A stretch of DNA of 64,000 nucleotides from positions 52,705,670-52,769,669 of the forward strand of contig OY744607.1 of NCBI GenBank assembly GCA_963556255.1, given 5' to 3'. Below the pieces are notes generated by a model that saw only the letters and a program-made list of their open reading frames with translations, was not told the DNA's origin and searched no databases. A program made the position numbers and the translations under genes. Of this stretch, positions 33,786-45,289 are shown in pieces (the first letter of the stretch is position 1; the number at the start of each line of letters is the position of its first letter). Source of the DNA: Allolobophora icterica. Its lineage: Eukaryota > Annelida > Clitellata > Crassiclitellata > Lumbricidae.

Positions 33786-34317
33786 ATACGCCATTTTGAA
33801 GGTAGACTCTGTTCTGAATATGCAATCGCCATTTTGAAGGTAGACTCTGTTCTGAATATGCAGTCGCCATTTTGAAGGTAGACTCTGTTCTGAATACGCA
33901 GTCGCCATTTTGAAGGTAGACTCTGTTCTGAATACGCAGTCGCCATTTTGAAGGTAGACTCTGTTCTGAATATGCAATCGCCATTTTGAAGGTAGACTCT
34001 GTTCTGAATATGCAGTCGCCATTTTGAAGGTAGACTCTGTTCTGAATGTGCAGTCGCCATTTTGAAGGTAGACTCTGTTCTGAATATGCAATCGCCATTT
34101 TGAAGGTAGACTCTGTTCTGAATATGCAGTCGCCATTTTGAAGGTAGACTCTGTTCTGAATATGCAGTCGCCATTTTGAAGGTAGACTCTGTTCTGAATG
34201 TGCAGTCGCCATTTTGAAGGTAGACTCTGTTCTGAATATGCAGTCGCCCTTTTGAAGGTAGACTCTGTTCTGAATACGCAGTCGCCATTTCGAAGGCAGA
34301 CTCTGTCCTGAATGTTA
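33786..34317. repeat. 38-bp minisatellite, 14 copies
   Basis: The unit contains CGCCATTTTGAAGGTAGACT and CTGTTCTGAATATGCAGT. Variation is concentrated at three positions (TA/CG/TG before GCA, and CAGT/CAAT). Because 38 is not a multiple of three, all three minus-strand frames stay open and give the same peptide out of phase. Most likely non-coding. Confidence 0.95.
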
Positions 34318-34669
34318 AAAGTCGCAATTTTAGGCGCCTTATAAACTTGAAGTCGTTACCTTTTGTGTCTTCTGAAGGTTAATGCTCCATAATGCTCTGA
34401 AGGTAAATTTGGCACTTTGAGTATCTTAGTCGCTATATTGGTGTCTTCTGAAAGGTAAATTTGAGTGCACTGTAGTATGATGTCATGTGATATGAAGAAA
34501 TGTACAGCGATATTGCATTGTATTATACAATGTAGGCCAAATGTAACACATAATTTCTACAGAACCATTCTTCTTAAGCCAAAGACAGACGTAAGTAAGA
34601 TCGATAATGTCCTTTTCAAGTCTCAAAATTCGTCGACAGATGTCGTTCCAACCGGTTTCACGGCATGTA

Positions 34670-34965
34670 AGAAGAAGAAGAAGAGCAGTCCCGTAAGCTA
34701 CCCTGAGAAGCGGCCATGGGTATGAAACGTTAGCGACTTCAGTTTCTTAGCCTCGGCATTCGAAGGCGGTTGGTGGCCAGTCCTCTCCCTCTCCTTCTGA
34801 TCTTCCCGCTGACAGTGTACGGTCAGTGTATTCACTTTACCCGAGCTCTCTAAGGGGTGCAGGCGGACAGAAACCTCAAAAGAAATTTCTGCCCTGGCGG
34901 GGATTCGAACCCACGACCTCTCGCCTGACAGTCCAGCACTCTAAACCCATCCATGGCGTACTCCG
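34670..34965 (-). mobile_element. tRNA-derived SINE with (CTT)n tail at the receptor stop codon
   Basis: On the minus strand the element starts CGGAGTACGCC and has a tRNA-like region with B box GGTTCGAATCC. Its body is shared with 24144-24350, and it ends in (CTT)n. The flanks ATGCAGTGA and ATGCCGTGA (8 of 9) look like a target duplication. The first copy is the last codons and stop of the receptor gene. Confidence 0.75.
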
Positions 34966-35645
34966 TCACTGCATATAGACGGGCACGAAGACCATCATGA
35001 GAAACGTGGAAACGGCCGTCACGAGCAGAAACACACGAAAGAGACATCTGTCGACGACGCAGGCCACATTCCTCCACTCATTCGTTATCTCGCTCTGTCG
35101 ATCATCGGCCGCAGACTTAGCAACGAGGAACTTCAGATAGCCCAACGTCTCCTCCATGATCAGCAGGCGTTTGATCGTCAGCTCGAACATGCTCAGTGAC
35201 CCGTCTTCTTGTATGCAGGAACTGACGCCATTTTCGCGTCTACGTAGAGACGCCATCGCGATATGTCCTCCTTGGTATGGTGGCGTCGTACATTTGATCT
35301 TATTCTTCTCGTTGTTTCTCGTCGAGTTTTCAGAATTCTCGACGGTTTCGTTCTCGGCGGAAATCTCCCTAACGAGATCTAGAAATCTGTCCACGTTGTC
35401 CGTCTTTCCGACCGGGATTTCCGCCTTCTTCCGTCGGATTTTCCTTCCCAGTCGAGATCTCTTCTCGCGGCCCTGACCTCCCGAAGGCTTGAAACCGACA
35501 ATGCGGGCGAGAAAGCCGAGAACGTAGCAACGCGCCCAGCGGGGCACGGCGGATTGGTGTGGTCCACAATGATGTAGAGCCAGTACCCAGACGGTTAGGA
35601 TGATCGAGATGCTGGTGATTGCCATGGAGACCGTCAGGTAGATAC
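34966..35645 (-). CDS. Receptor exon 6: M3, cytoplasmic loop, M4
   Basis: The acceptor TCAACAG precedes [18 protein letters not shown] (M3). The loop holds basic [16 protein letters not shown]4 is [19 protein letters not shown], and the chain ends four residues later at TGA, in the SINE target duplication. Confidence 0.93.
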
Positions 35646-38600
35646 CTGTTGAGAGAGAAAAGGTCAAAGGTCAAAAGTATACACGGGTAATACAGGTGAT
35701 ATTTTTTATAAGTGTTGCTTTTTTCTGATGAGGTATCAATCAATCAATCAATCAATTAGACATTTATATAGCGCGCTCTTCAAGGCAACTATTCAGAGGC
35801 GCTCCCAGCCCAACCTCGACGAAAGAGAACAGCCTTAAGAGCAGAGAAGAAAGAGGTGGATGAGTCTCGAGGGAGAGACCGCAGTCCAACAGGAAGGCCA
35901 TTCCAGATAGTGGGACCGGCAACGGAGAATGCTCGCTGTTGCATGGTTGCAGTGCAAGCGAAAGGAACATGTAAGTCACCGCGGGCGGTGGAACGGAGTG
36001 AACGGCGACCAAGAAGTGCGGACGCTGGAAAACAAAGCTCACGTAGATAGAAAGGAGCGCGGCCAAGCTGACATTGCCAGACAATAGAAGCAACCCGGTA
36101 TACAATGCGTTGCGAAAAAGGAAGCCAGTGGAGGACGTCACGCATGTAGTCAGACACGTGACCAAACTTAGGGATGCGCCCAACGAGGCGCGCAGCAGAG
36201 CGTAGAACGCGTTCAAGGCAATGCAGTCGAGTGTGAGGGAGACCAATATAGAGAGAACAGCAGTAATCAAGTCGACAGGTAATGAAAGCATGAACGAGAG
36301 TAGGTAGTGACGATATCAGAGGTTAGGCAAGAACGTAGTTTGGTATAGTTTGTTTAATGACGCTTTGTCATTGTAGTTTATTAGAGTCGTCCTCCTCCTC
36401 CTTTATAGAGGCTCTGGACTGGCACTAAGTTAAAGGCAGCGGCGGAGTTATTCTTTCACGTAGGTATACCTTCTCTTTAACGCTGGTACGTTTGTGCTTC
36501 TGTGAACGAGTGCCGCCCTCCGTGGTTTCCTAGGTTTTTCAAGAGTTTTGGCAGATGGCATATCTCGCAGAATTCTGTTACCCGGGCACCACCTTATTCA
36601 CGAGCGCTGCGTCGTGTCAGAGGGATTGTCATTGCGTTAGGTCGGGAGCGTTTTGGATGAGTCGCTCTTGAAGTGGCGCTGTATAAATGTGCAACAGACT
36701 TTGTTCACCAGAGTGCTGTTTGGCAACTGGTTTAATAAAGAATAATTTATACTTACTTAATTACAATTACGATTACAATTACAACTACAGTCAGAAACGA
36801 AGATGATTACCCCATATCCAATTCCCCGAAACTTTCATCTAACAATAAAAACTAAGCAAATATCGATTAGCCTACCTATAAGTGGAACGAACTCCGACGT
36901 GGCCGGCATGTTCTCAGCGACCAGCAGCATGAAGACGGAGTACGAGAGAAGCACTGTGATGCCAAGCGTGACCTTTTCGCCCGCATCCGGTGGCAGACAG
37001 AAGGCAAGGAGGCTGAGGAGGTTGAGCGACACGCACGGGAGGATGATGTTCAGAACGTAATAGAGGATTCGGCGACGTATGATGACGTAGACGGTGACGT
37101 CAGGGTAGACTTCCGGTCCGATCGGATACTGAACCTCGTTGCGGAAGATCTCGTTGCCGACGTAGGACCATTCGCCGTTCGTAATGTAGTTGGACATGTC
37201 GACAAAGTCTCGGCCTTTGACTATGTCCACCTGTGAACAGGTAAAACTATTCATTCAATAACTCGTTCGTACACTCATTCTTTCGTTCATTCGTTCGTTC
37301 ATTCGCTATATTCAGGAGACCAGAAGTCTTCTTGTTTAAAAACAGTTAAAAATGTACTTATTGTGTAACTCCGCATTTACGCTGACAATTGACAGTGTAA
37401 ACTTTACTGTAAAGCATCCTAGACGTAGCTGCTGCTACTGACGATACTAGAGAAATCGTCGTAATTACAATTACAAGTGCAGTTGGTTCATTCATTTGCT
37501 CATTCAGTCAATCAGTCCTTCAGAGTATTTATATAGCACCCCTATATACAGGATACAACTACAATTACAACAATTGCTACTGAGCAGATAATCTTGAAGG
37601 GGCGCTATATAAAACCACTGTATTAATACCAACCAGTCCTGGGCGAAAGGAAAGAGAGGTTACAGTCAGATCACAATGTGTCAGTCACCTGCATAGCGGG
37701 AGGAATTTCCAAAGTTCTAAGAATCTTTACTAAGGAAACTAAATGATTAGATTAGGTTAGATTAGATTAGAGGTAAGATAAGATTAGATTAGATGATACA
37801 TTAGGTCATACGAAAGATTAAATTAGATAAGATTATGCTGCATGACATCAGATCAGATTATCTGCACATGATTAGATTGCCACTGATTATTATTAGATTT
37901 CATAAGATTTGATTAGATTAAGCAAGATTAGCTCAGATGATATCAGAATAAACTGCACGAGATGACATTAGATCGAACATGATTAGATTGCACAAAGTTA
38001 GACTAGATTAGATTATATTGAACTGAATGAGATTAGATCAGATTAGACAGAACCTGTGCCTGATCGTACGTCCATGATCCGAACTTGAGTAGACACGTCT
38101 GTTGATCAAAAGGAAAGTAGGTGACGTCGACCTTGCATGAGCTGCGGAGTCTGGCAGGAGGAGCCCAGAAGATAACTCCACTGCTATGCACCATCGCGTT
38201 CGTCGACATGTAGCCGGCGGTAAAGTCGTCCGCACTGCAACCACAACGACACGGATTCGAATCTCGTTTCCTAATGAACTAAGTAGGCGAGTAAGTAATA
38301 TACTTGCCACAGTCAATTAAGCTAAGTATACAAAAACTAGGCCCTGTAGGGCCAGTGTAGGCCCTATACAAGCTATGATAATCGAAACCTCGACATTCAT
38401 AAAGCGCTACTTAGAGGCTAAGGGTAGAGCCTGAGCTTATTCACGAGCGCTGCGTAGTGTCAGACAGTTGCCAAGTGATATAAAGCGGAGGTCCAAGCGT
38501 TTCAGGGTCGTCCTTACCTGGCCAAGGATCTCTTCGTTCTGGGTAATCTGCGGCTCTCCCGTCCATCACGTGCACAACGAAAAACATTGATAACTTCGTT

Positions 38601-40736
38601 GTGGTCGTTCACTCATTCTGGAACAGGGTTCCATACAATCCGCGACATGAGCCTCTTATTGGACACTTCTAATCTTCCGGATATTGACCTGGTTTCGTGC
38701 GCCATCGGTTGAAGCCTTGTGCATTAGACACCGGCGCAATCGATGTTAAACATTACAAAAATAATTTTCCTTTCACAGGCGGTTGAAGATCATTCTATTT
38801 GAACGTCTGGTCTTTCAAAGTCAAATCGGGAGCACCATTGATGAGTTTTCTTTCAAGAGGCGCTATATAAATATGTACTTAACAATTTTATTCGGTAAGC
38901 GGAAATTCGTTACACATGACATAACATTACAAGAATAGCCTATTTAGGTACACGGTAGCCGATTGGTTAGAGCGGTCGCCTTGTAATGCGGAGAGTACGG
39001 GTCTGAGCCTCCTCCGCTGAGACGGTTACTGTGTAGAGACCTTGAGCAAGTGCTTCACTCACAATTGCTCAGCGCCATCGATTATTGCTTGGTCATTAAA
39101 TAATAGTGCTTAATAAATGCGTAATAATAATATAGTATGTTGTAGTCTGATGCGCAAAACATTCATTGTTATGATGTTATATACTTTTTAACTGTGTTTG
39201 TTAGATGTCTGTACATCTAAGCGCGATTAGCAATTGGTTAATTAAGAATATACTTGCTTACTTACTTATTCACTTTCAATGTGTTAACTACATGTTTATT
39301 TTAAAGCATGAAATACATGTTAAAGAGTTTAGTCATTACAAATCGGTTGGCTACCTGTTGTAGAGAACGATGTCAGGAAGCCAGAGCTTACTGGCTGGGA
39401 TCCTAATAATGAAGAGATCGTTGTATTCTTTCGGATCCCAGTTGATTCTATGATCGATCCAAGACTACAAGGGATAACATCGCAATGTTGAATAAATGTC
39501 GGTCACGCTTGACTGGAAATCATTCGTGGTTGAGTTAATATCGGTGACCTTTGACTGAAAGTCAATCACTGTTGAATGAATGACGGGATCTCTGACCTGG
39601 TCGTGTGCCAAGTCTGTCGAGCTTAATGGAAATTTTTGCAGTTGAGTGAACCTTGGTCACGCTTGATTGAAAATTGGTCGTGGTTCAGTGAAAGCTGCTC
39701 ACTGCTGAGTCTACAGTGAATCAAGGGTGAATTTTTGGTTGAACTCCGTAATCACTGAGCGATTGTATCATTCACGGTTGCGTTCTGGGTATAAAATGAA
39801 AAGTGCGCGGACACAGATGAGTGGAGTTTCGTCGCGGTTGAGTAATTAGAAATTGTGTAAAAGTAAACAGTTTACAGTAGTTCAGGATGATTGTAATTTC
39901 GTCACGGTTTAGTGAATGAATATTAAAACTTTTAAAAGTGAAGTGTCGAGTGAAACATGAGTGGAGTTTCGAAACGTTTAAGTGATTAGAAATTGCTTAG
40001 AATCTTACGTGTTCCAGCCAGACTTTTGAAACCAAAACTTGATTCTTCTCGTCCTGTAACAATAAAAAAAATTGAAACAATTATTTTGACCACCCAGTAA
40101 CAATGAACAATCCCCTGCCTGCTTGCCGGAGCTCTGTTGTCGCATTTAAAGTATGGCTGACCACAAAATCCACCTGGAGTAACCTTCCTTCCGATCTGCC
40201 TGTTCTTCTGCAGTATTACTTCCATTTAGCATTTACGTCTAATTACACAGAGTTACAAAAGTTACCGCTCATTACATTGCATTATGTTTACGTGTACTTA
40301 CAATGGATTCAAATTCTTACGTGTAATTAAATTTAGTTTTAAAGTATAATTGTTTGTTCTCTGTCTGAGGGCTGATAATGCCCTATTCTCAGCCGTTCTG
40401 AATAACCCAGGTCACGTTCTCCATGCTCTGCTCTCACCCGTGAGGTTGCGTGCTTATGATCTCCGCCCCCGCCCGCACGCCCGCCAAATCCCCAGAGCCG
40501 ATATGATAACCCGTAGGGGTTTCATCACTAGAATGTCATACACCTAATTTATACTTAATTAGTCAACTCCAACCCAATTTCATCATCGCCAATTTGTCAT
40601 CATTTTACTTATCTATTGGTTTAACCCACCTATTTCAATTGGTTTTCCTTTTCCTTTTTCTGTTTTTTTGCGCCTCGTTTTGTATGCTTGTGTTTTGCAA
40701 ACCGCAGTGCGTTTGCAAGCGATTCAATAAAGAATA

Positions 40737-40810
<74 letters not shown>

Positions 40811-43800
40811 ATTGCATGAAATTATAATTTTAACGTCACATTTTATTGGATTATAGGCATTCACATTGCGTAACGCCACATGCATTGCCCTAGGAGCGTA
40901 ACAGAAATACTGACCATTGCTTTACAATTTTTATGTCTCATTACATCGGATTACACATTTTATGTCAACCTACATTGTATTACAATTCTTTACGTCGCTC
41001 TACAGTGGATTACTTCTAATTACACTGTCTTACACTTGTTTACCTCGCATTACAATGGATGACTTTTGAGTATATAATATTCATCAATTCCTGACCCCAG
41101 CCATTTTGCGGCGATGGTCATGAATAAATGATCTCCAGTGTTCTCTGTAATTTGTCAAGTCCATTATTTCCTCTCAGTGTTAGTCCAAGTGATGTCAGTT
41201 ATGTCCTCGTTTATCCGGCGTAGTCTTCGTCTGTCTTTGTTTCACTTTCCTCTGAATCTTCCATACTTACGTCACATCCCATTAATACGGGACAAAGTAG
41301 CCGAATGGATAGAGCGCTTGGCCTGAAACGCGCAGAGAACGGGTTCGAGCCTCCTGTCATGAGACGGTTACTGTAAAAATTGTAAGCCAATTGGCAGTTT
41401 TGTTGGTGGTCGGCCCATCCTCCTGGAATAAGCTCTTGTTCCTTTTGTTCTCTTATCCTTTAAGTTATGAATCATTGTTGCTGCTGTTTGTAGTCAGGGC
41501 GCACTGACGTCGTTTTTCACACGCATTAATGGCTATTAATTTGTTTTTCACATGCATAATATTAATGACTAGGGGTGGCGGCTATTACCTCTTATGTTAT
41601 GGATAATTGCTGCCCTGTTTGTGACTCGCTACTGCGGTTGTTTGTGGCCAAGGCGCCCCTGTTTTGTTTTCACGCGCATTAATGGCTGTTATGTTGAAAG
41701 GACTACATGCATTTGTATTTCTGGATGGATTATCCATTCATGATCGTTAAATCATGATCTAACTTAAGTTTCTCACAATTTCATTCACTTGCTGTCACTT
41801 GGCAGCACATAAATAAGTTGCTGTCTTTATCCAGCATGATCAAGACGAATGGAGCAGGCCTACGCGCTGCTCGTGTTTGCTCACCATAAATACAATAACT
41901 GAGACTATTGCTTCCTTGGATAACAAGGCCCACAAGAATTACTGCTCGTACGTCAACACTGATCGATAATATATTTACAAATGCATGGCCTAATATTATT
42001 CAATCTAAGGGTATTGTCTCTGACATATCCGACCATTTGCCGGTCTTAGCCAGTTTTGACCTAGAAATGTATAATTATAAGAATACTCCACCGGGGACGG
42101 TCGGCTAATTAACGAAGAGAGAAAAAAGATCTTCTATGCTAGTCTATCCGATACTGACTGGACCCCAGTACTGAAGGCCTGCCATAGCGAGAATGCCAAC
42201 TTGGCCTATGATTTGTTTATAACAAAATACAAAAAATTATAATAAAGCATTTCCATATATCCCGTGCAAGAGTAAGAATAAAATTATACTTAAACATCCT
42301 TAGATGACACGAGGGCTCCTTAAGTCAAGGAAAAAGAAGGCTCAATTATATCTGAGCTATGGAAAAAACCCTACTCCTGCAAATAAGAACAAATTCACGA
42401 CCTATAGGAACAAATTTAAGACGACCAGAAATAGTGCGGAAAGGAGCTACTATTTGGCTGAGTTCACAAAGCATAGCAATAACTTTTAAAAAACATGGAA
42501 TCTCATCCGCTCTATAATAAAAACGGGTGAGCGGGATTTAACAATAGAATCGCTCAAAATTGGTGGCAAAGAAAGTGAGGATCCTCAGATTATAGCGAGT
42601 GCATTAAACGACTACTTCTCTAGCATCGCCCAATCATTAGCTGAGCAAGTTCCAAAATCCCAATTCTTTTTTACAGATTACTTAAATCCGCCCATGCCTT
42701 GCTCCTTTGGATTAATCCCAACCTCCCCACAGGAACTTCTAAACCTGAGTACTACTACTCATACTATCCACAGTAAGGGGACTGATGATATCGACCCCTG
42801 TATAGCTGCTCCAAGCTTATCTCTAATTGCTCCTCTGTTAGCTGAAGTTATTAACTGCTCTCTAAACACAGGGGTAGTACCCCAAGCAATAAAAATTGCT
42901 AAGGTGATTCCCATTCATAAAAAAGGAAATAGGAATGACATTACCAATTATAGACCTATTTCTATCCTTCCCTATTTTGCCAAATATTATGAAGACATTA
43001 TGACTGATAGGCTTACAAATTATTTTGAAAAATCCCACATTATATTTCATTCTCAGCATGGATTCCAATTGGGTCATTCACCATCTTTGGCATTAATAAA
43101 TATGTACGACAAAATTTCGGAATCTTTTGAAAATAACGATTACTCCATATGCATCTTTCTAGACCTCGCAAAAGCTTTCGATACTGTGAATCATGATATA
43201 CTCCTGCAAAAACTGTCTTCTTACGGTATCCGAGGCATCCAATTAGCATGGTTCACTAGCTATCTAGAAAATCGCTTTCAATATGTTCTATGCAATGGCT
43301 CACAATCTGACCTAAGAAAAGTAAAATTTGGGGTCCCAAAAGGTTCGAACTTAGGCCCTTTACTCTTTCTCCTCTATATCAACGATCTCCCCAATGCATC
43401 TCCTGTTCTGTCATTTATCTTATTTGCAGATGATACCAACGTCTTTTGCTCTAACAAATCTTACCATACATTAATTCAGATTGTTAATGCTGAACTAGAA
43501 TCTGTAGCTGAATGGTTCTCGGCCAACAAACTCTCTTTAAACTTAGAAAAAACTGCTTTTATCCTCTTTAAGTCACATTGGAAAATGTGTCCCTCTGATA
43601 ACTCTCTGAGGCTTTCCATAAGTGGTACCATCATTACTCAGGTTAATTCTACCAAATTTCTTGGGGCTCTTGTTGACCAACACATGACTTGGAATGATCA
43701 TATTAAAAGTATTTCAACTAAAATTACCAAAAACGTAGGTATAATATATCGTGCTTCCAACAAGCTCCCTCCTCCGTACGAATCCAATTGTATTATTCTT

Positions 43801-45286
43801 TAATATACCCGTACCTGTCGTACTGTAACATTGGTTGGGCCTCAACGTATAGCTCCAGACTCCGGAAATTGATAGTATTACAGAAACGAGCAGTACCCTT
43901 CATCGCTGGAGCCCCATGGGGCTCACACTGACCCAATATTCCTACACTTTAAATTACTAAAGTTTCATCGGATAAGAACATTTCAGATCGGAGTTTTTAT
44001 GTACAGATTTGTCCATGACCTTTTACCTCTAAAATTTAAAGGCCTTTTCCGCCTTGGATCGGACATCCACTCCCACTTTACCAGGTCTTCAAAAAATTAT
44101 CGTAATATTTACGCACACTCCAACTCCCGTAGATTCTCTGTCAAAATCACAGGACCAGGCGTTTTGGAATGTACTTCCTCCCTCAATCTAGCAGGCAAAA
44201 ACTCTGCAAGGGTTTAAAAGAACGCTACGATTGTATCTTACTGATGACAGTTCAAGTTCATAATTCATTGTACATTACTAACTACGCATTAGTTAAGTCT
44301 TTAGTTAAGCGTTGTTGTTTTCCAGTCCTAGTTTTCCTTCTTTATTGGATTTTGATTAATCTTTTCTTTCGCTTTTTTTGTTTCGTTGTCACTACGTGAG
44401 TCATGACAGGAGACATCGACTGAATGCTTAACTAATGTTTAATAAAATCAAGGCGTTAACCGCGCTGTTTAAACCAGTAATAACTCTTGTTCATAGCAAA
44501 TAGGTGTCCCTATTAGCTGGATCATATCCCTTCTGGGCCTACCCTTGTTACCTAACTGCTTCTTAAAAGTGTTATTGTACTTGCCTTGACTGTACATATA
44601 TGGTTTCAATAAAAAATTATTTGATATTGATATTTGATATTTGATAATTGATAAGCTGCCTAACAACCTCTGACGTGAACTCCTCAGCCTCTCTTTGCCT
44701 CTTTTCCGCAAGCCCTCGAAGACCATTCTGTTCGATCGTGTTAGGTCGGGAGCGCCTTTGATGAGTCTGTCTGCTGGTAGCGCTATATAAATTTGCAATT
44801 TACAATTACAATTACTGTGTAAGGACCTTAAGCAAGTCCTTCACTCACAACTGCTCAGCGTCGTCGCTGTTCAGTCGTATGGTCGTGTGTGCGCTTCTGA
44901 ACTCTGAAAGAAAGGCACTATGTAAAATACAATAGTATTATATTATTGTAATTGTAATTGCAAATTTATATAGCGCCACTTCAAGAGAAGTAAGAGCGTA
45001 ACAGGTGAGCACTAACCATGTCCATAATCTGGACAAGCGTGAGGCTGAAGTTGACCACAACCGTTTGGTTTGTTTCGAAGACTGGACGGACGCTGTTGTC
45101 ATAGTGACGGAGGATTTTCCTCAGCAACCGCTGTTCGTCCGGTATCCGGACGAGGTGAGGATGAGGACGAGGAGGAGGAGGCGCATCCTCGTCCGACGGC
45201 GGAGACTGGCAGAGGATGAGGTGGACGATCGGCGTCAGGAGGACCGAGCAGAGGATGAGTGACGCATATGACGATAGCATAGCCAT
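34966..45286 (-). CDS. Nicotinic acetylcholine receptor-like subunit, non-alpha type
   Basis: Six exons join in frame to 546 residues: 45017-45286, 40009-40053, 39355-39464, 38054-38234, 36876-37230 and 34966-35645. The product is a pentameric ligand-gated cation channel subunit of the plasma membrane. Seen: signal peptide (1-26); Pro-rich N-terminus with two N-glycosylation sequons (N73, N79); loop D W107; loop [10 protein letters not shown] (133-141); Cys-loop C175-C189 with FPFDQQ; loop B W196. M1 follows IIRRR. M2 has the GEK filter (286-288), leucines at the gate and E at the outer ring. M3 follows, then a basic 170-residue cytoplasmic loop ending in an amphipathic helix, and M4 with a very short tail. 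Loop C lacks the vicinal cysteines, so it is a non-alpha subunit that should need an alpha partner, or has a divergent ligand. M1-M3 is close to the alpha-7 type. Length is normal for the family. Confidence 0.94.
35755..36300 (-). pseudogene. CR1/L2-type LINE 3' fragment in receptor intron 5
   Basis: The minus strand reads [36 protein letters not shown] and GLP in one open stretch, with upstream [12 protein letters not shown] in another frame. The 3' end GCGCGCTATATAAATG is followed by (ATTG)n at 35738-35756. It has the same orientation as the host gene. Confidence 0.72.
36640..36800 (+). repeat. Retroposon 3' end with (ATTACA)n tail
   Basis: GTTAGGTCGGGAGCG, then AGTGGCGCTGTATAAATG, then AATAAAGAATAATTTATACT and ATTACAATTACG repeats. 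The GTCGGGAGCG, then GGCGCTATATAAAT order recurs at 44750 and 51130. Confidence 0.55.
36876..37230 (-). CDS. Receptor exon 5: loop C, M1 and M2
   Basis: It encodes [15 protein letters not shown], then loop C without CC, YPDVT, M1, and M2 ([20 protein letters not shown]). It ends PLI plus one base before GTAGGC. Confidence 0.95.
37525..38050. repeat. Receptor intron 4: inverted retroposon tails and (GATTA)n
   Basis: TATTTATATAGCACCCC at 37528 and GGGGCGCTATATAAAACC at 37597 face each other around an ACAATTACAA core. GATTAGATTAGATAA repeats run from 37740 to 38050. Confidence 0.65.
38054..38234 (-). CDS. Receptor exon 4: Cys-loop
   Basis: It encodes [15 protein letters not shown] through the 13-residue Cys-loop ([15 protein letters not shown]) and GSWTYD (loop B). 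The acceptor is TTGCAG, the donor GTTCTG. Confidence 0.94.
38640..38885 (+). repeat. Two retroposon 3' ends in receptor intron 3
   Basis: A GTGCGCCATCGGTTGAAGCC end (38698-38760) is followed by a GAGGCGCTATATAAATATG end (about 38859-38880). Confidence 0.55.
38948..39125 (+). mobile_element. tRNA-derived SINE with (TAA)n tail, receptor intron 3
   Basis: Head TAGCCGATTGGTTAGAGCGG, B box-like GGGTCTGAGCC, body AGAGACCTTGAGCAAGTGC, and 3' end AGTGCTTAATAAATGCG then TAATAATA. Confidence 0.78.
39355..39464 (-). CDS. Receptor exon 3: 110-nt exon, loop A
   Basis: It encodes [16 protein letters not shown] through WLPDIVLYN and ends in phase 2. The length of 110 nt equals the usual nAChR exon. The acceptor is TTGTAG, the donor GTAGCC. 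Confidence 0.93.
40009..40053 (-). CDS. Receptor exon 2: 45-nt mini-exon
   Basis: It encodes [15 protein letters not shown] between a TTACAG acceptor and a GTAAGA donor. A 45-nt exon with this content is conserved in animal nAChR genes. Confidence 0.93.
40235..41070. repeat. LINE family B C-terminal fragment, (ACTT)n and TTACA-type repeats
   Basis: 40350-40545 (plus) encodes [20 protein letters not shown] and [13 protein letters not shown], the C-terminus of the family whose RT is at 32160. The 3' end AATAAAGAATATACTTACTT leads into (CTTA)n to 40808. On both sides (40235-40340 and 40815-41070) are degenerate repeats of a TTACATTGCATTACA kind. All lie in receptor intron 1. Confidence 0.6.
41285..41385 (+). 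mobile_element. tRNA-derived SINE head, receptor intron 1
   Basis: GTAGCCGAATGGATAGAGCG (A box-like), GGGTTCGAGCC (B box) and ATGAGACGGTTACTGT are present; the body is then lost. 41390-41880 has no assigned feature. Confidence 0.65.
41880..44640 (+). mobile_element. 5'-truncated LINE, Jockey superfamily-like, in receptor intron 1
   Basis: It begins within the endonuclease C-terminus ([16 protein letters not shown], then SDISDHLPV). After several frame breaks, a long RT frame is open from about 42550 to 43803. It has [61 protein letters not shown] (active site) and LSLNLEKT, then KFLGALVD. A frameshift at 43803 separates the C-terminal domain ([12 protein letters not shown], then [11 protein letters not shown], ending about 44217). 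The 3' UTR ends GGTTTCAATAAA plus (TTGATAT)n. It is antisense to the receptor gene. The RT core is well kept, but the element is inactive through truncation, stops and frameshifts. Confidence 0.85.
42694..43803 (+). pseudogene. LINE reverse transcriptase frame
   Basis: 369 codons from an internal ATG contain RT blocks 1-7 with the FADD catalytic motif intact. The frame ends at a stop just where the thumb/C-terminal domain continues in another frame, so the intact protein would be longer. Confidence 0.8.
44747..44990. mobile_element. Retroposon tails and SINE body
   Basis: GTCGGGAGCGCC, then AGCGCTATATAAATTTGC with an ATTACA tail (44750-44815). A SINE body (AGGACCTTAAGCAAGTCC, 44820-44935) follows, then an inverted end AATTTATATAGCGCCAC (44962). 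Confidence 0.6.
45017..45286 (-). CDS. Receptor exon 1: signal peptide and N-terminal helix
   Basis: 90 codons from the first ATG. Hydrophobic residues 4-26 are followed by [13 protein letters not shown] and the [19 protein letters not shown] helix typical of nAChR. The donor is GTTAGT. The first strand is on this exon, whereas many family members split it. Confidence 0.9.
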
Positions 45287-45289
45287 TGC

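Noticed and set aside
33749..34327. 192-codon repetitive ORF (YSEQSLPSKW units)
   Set aside because: All three frames of the 38-bp minisatellite are open with the same peptide, so the frame reflects the repeat, not selection.
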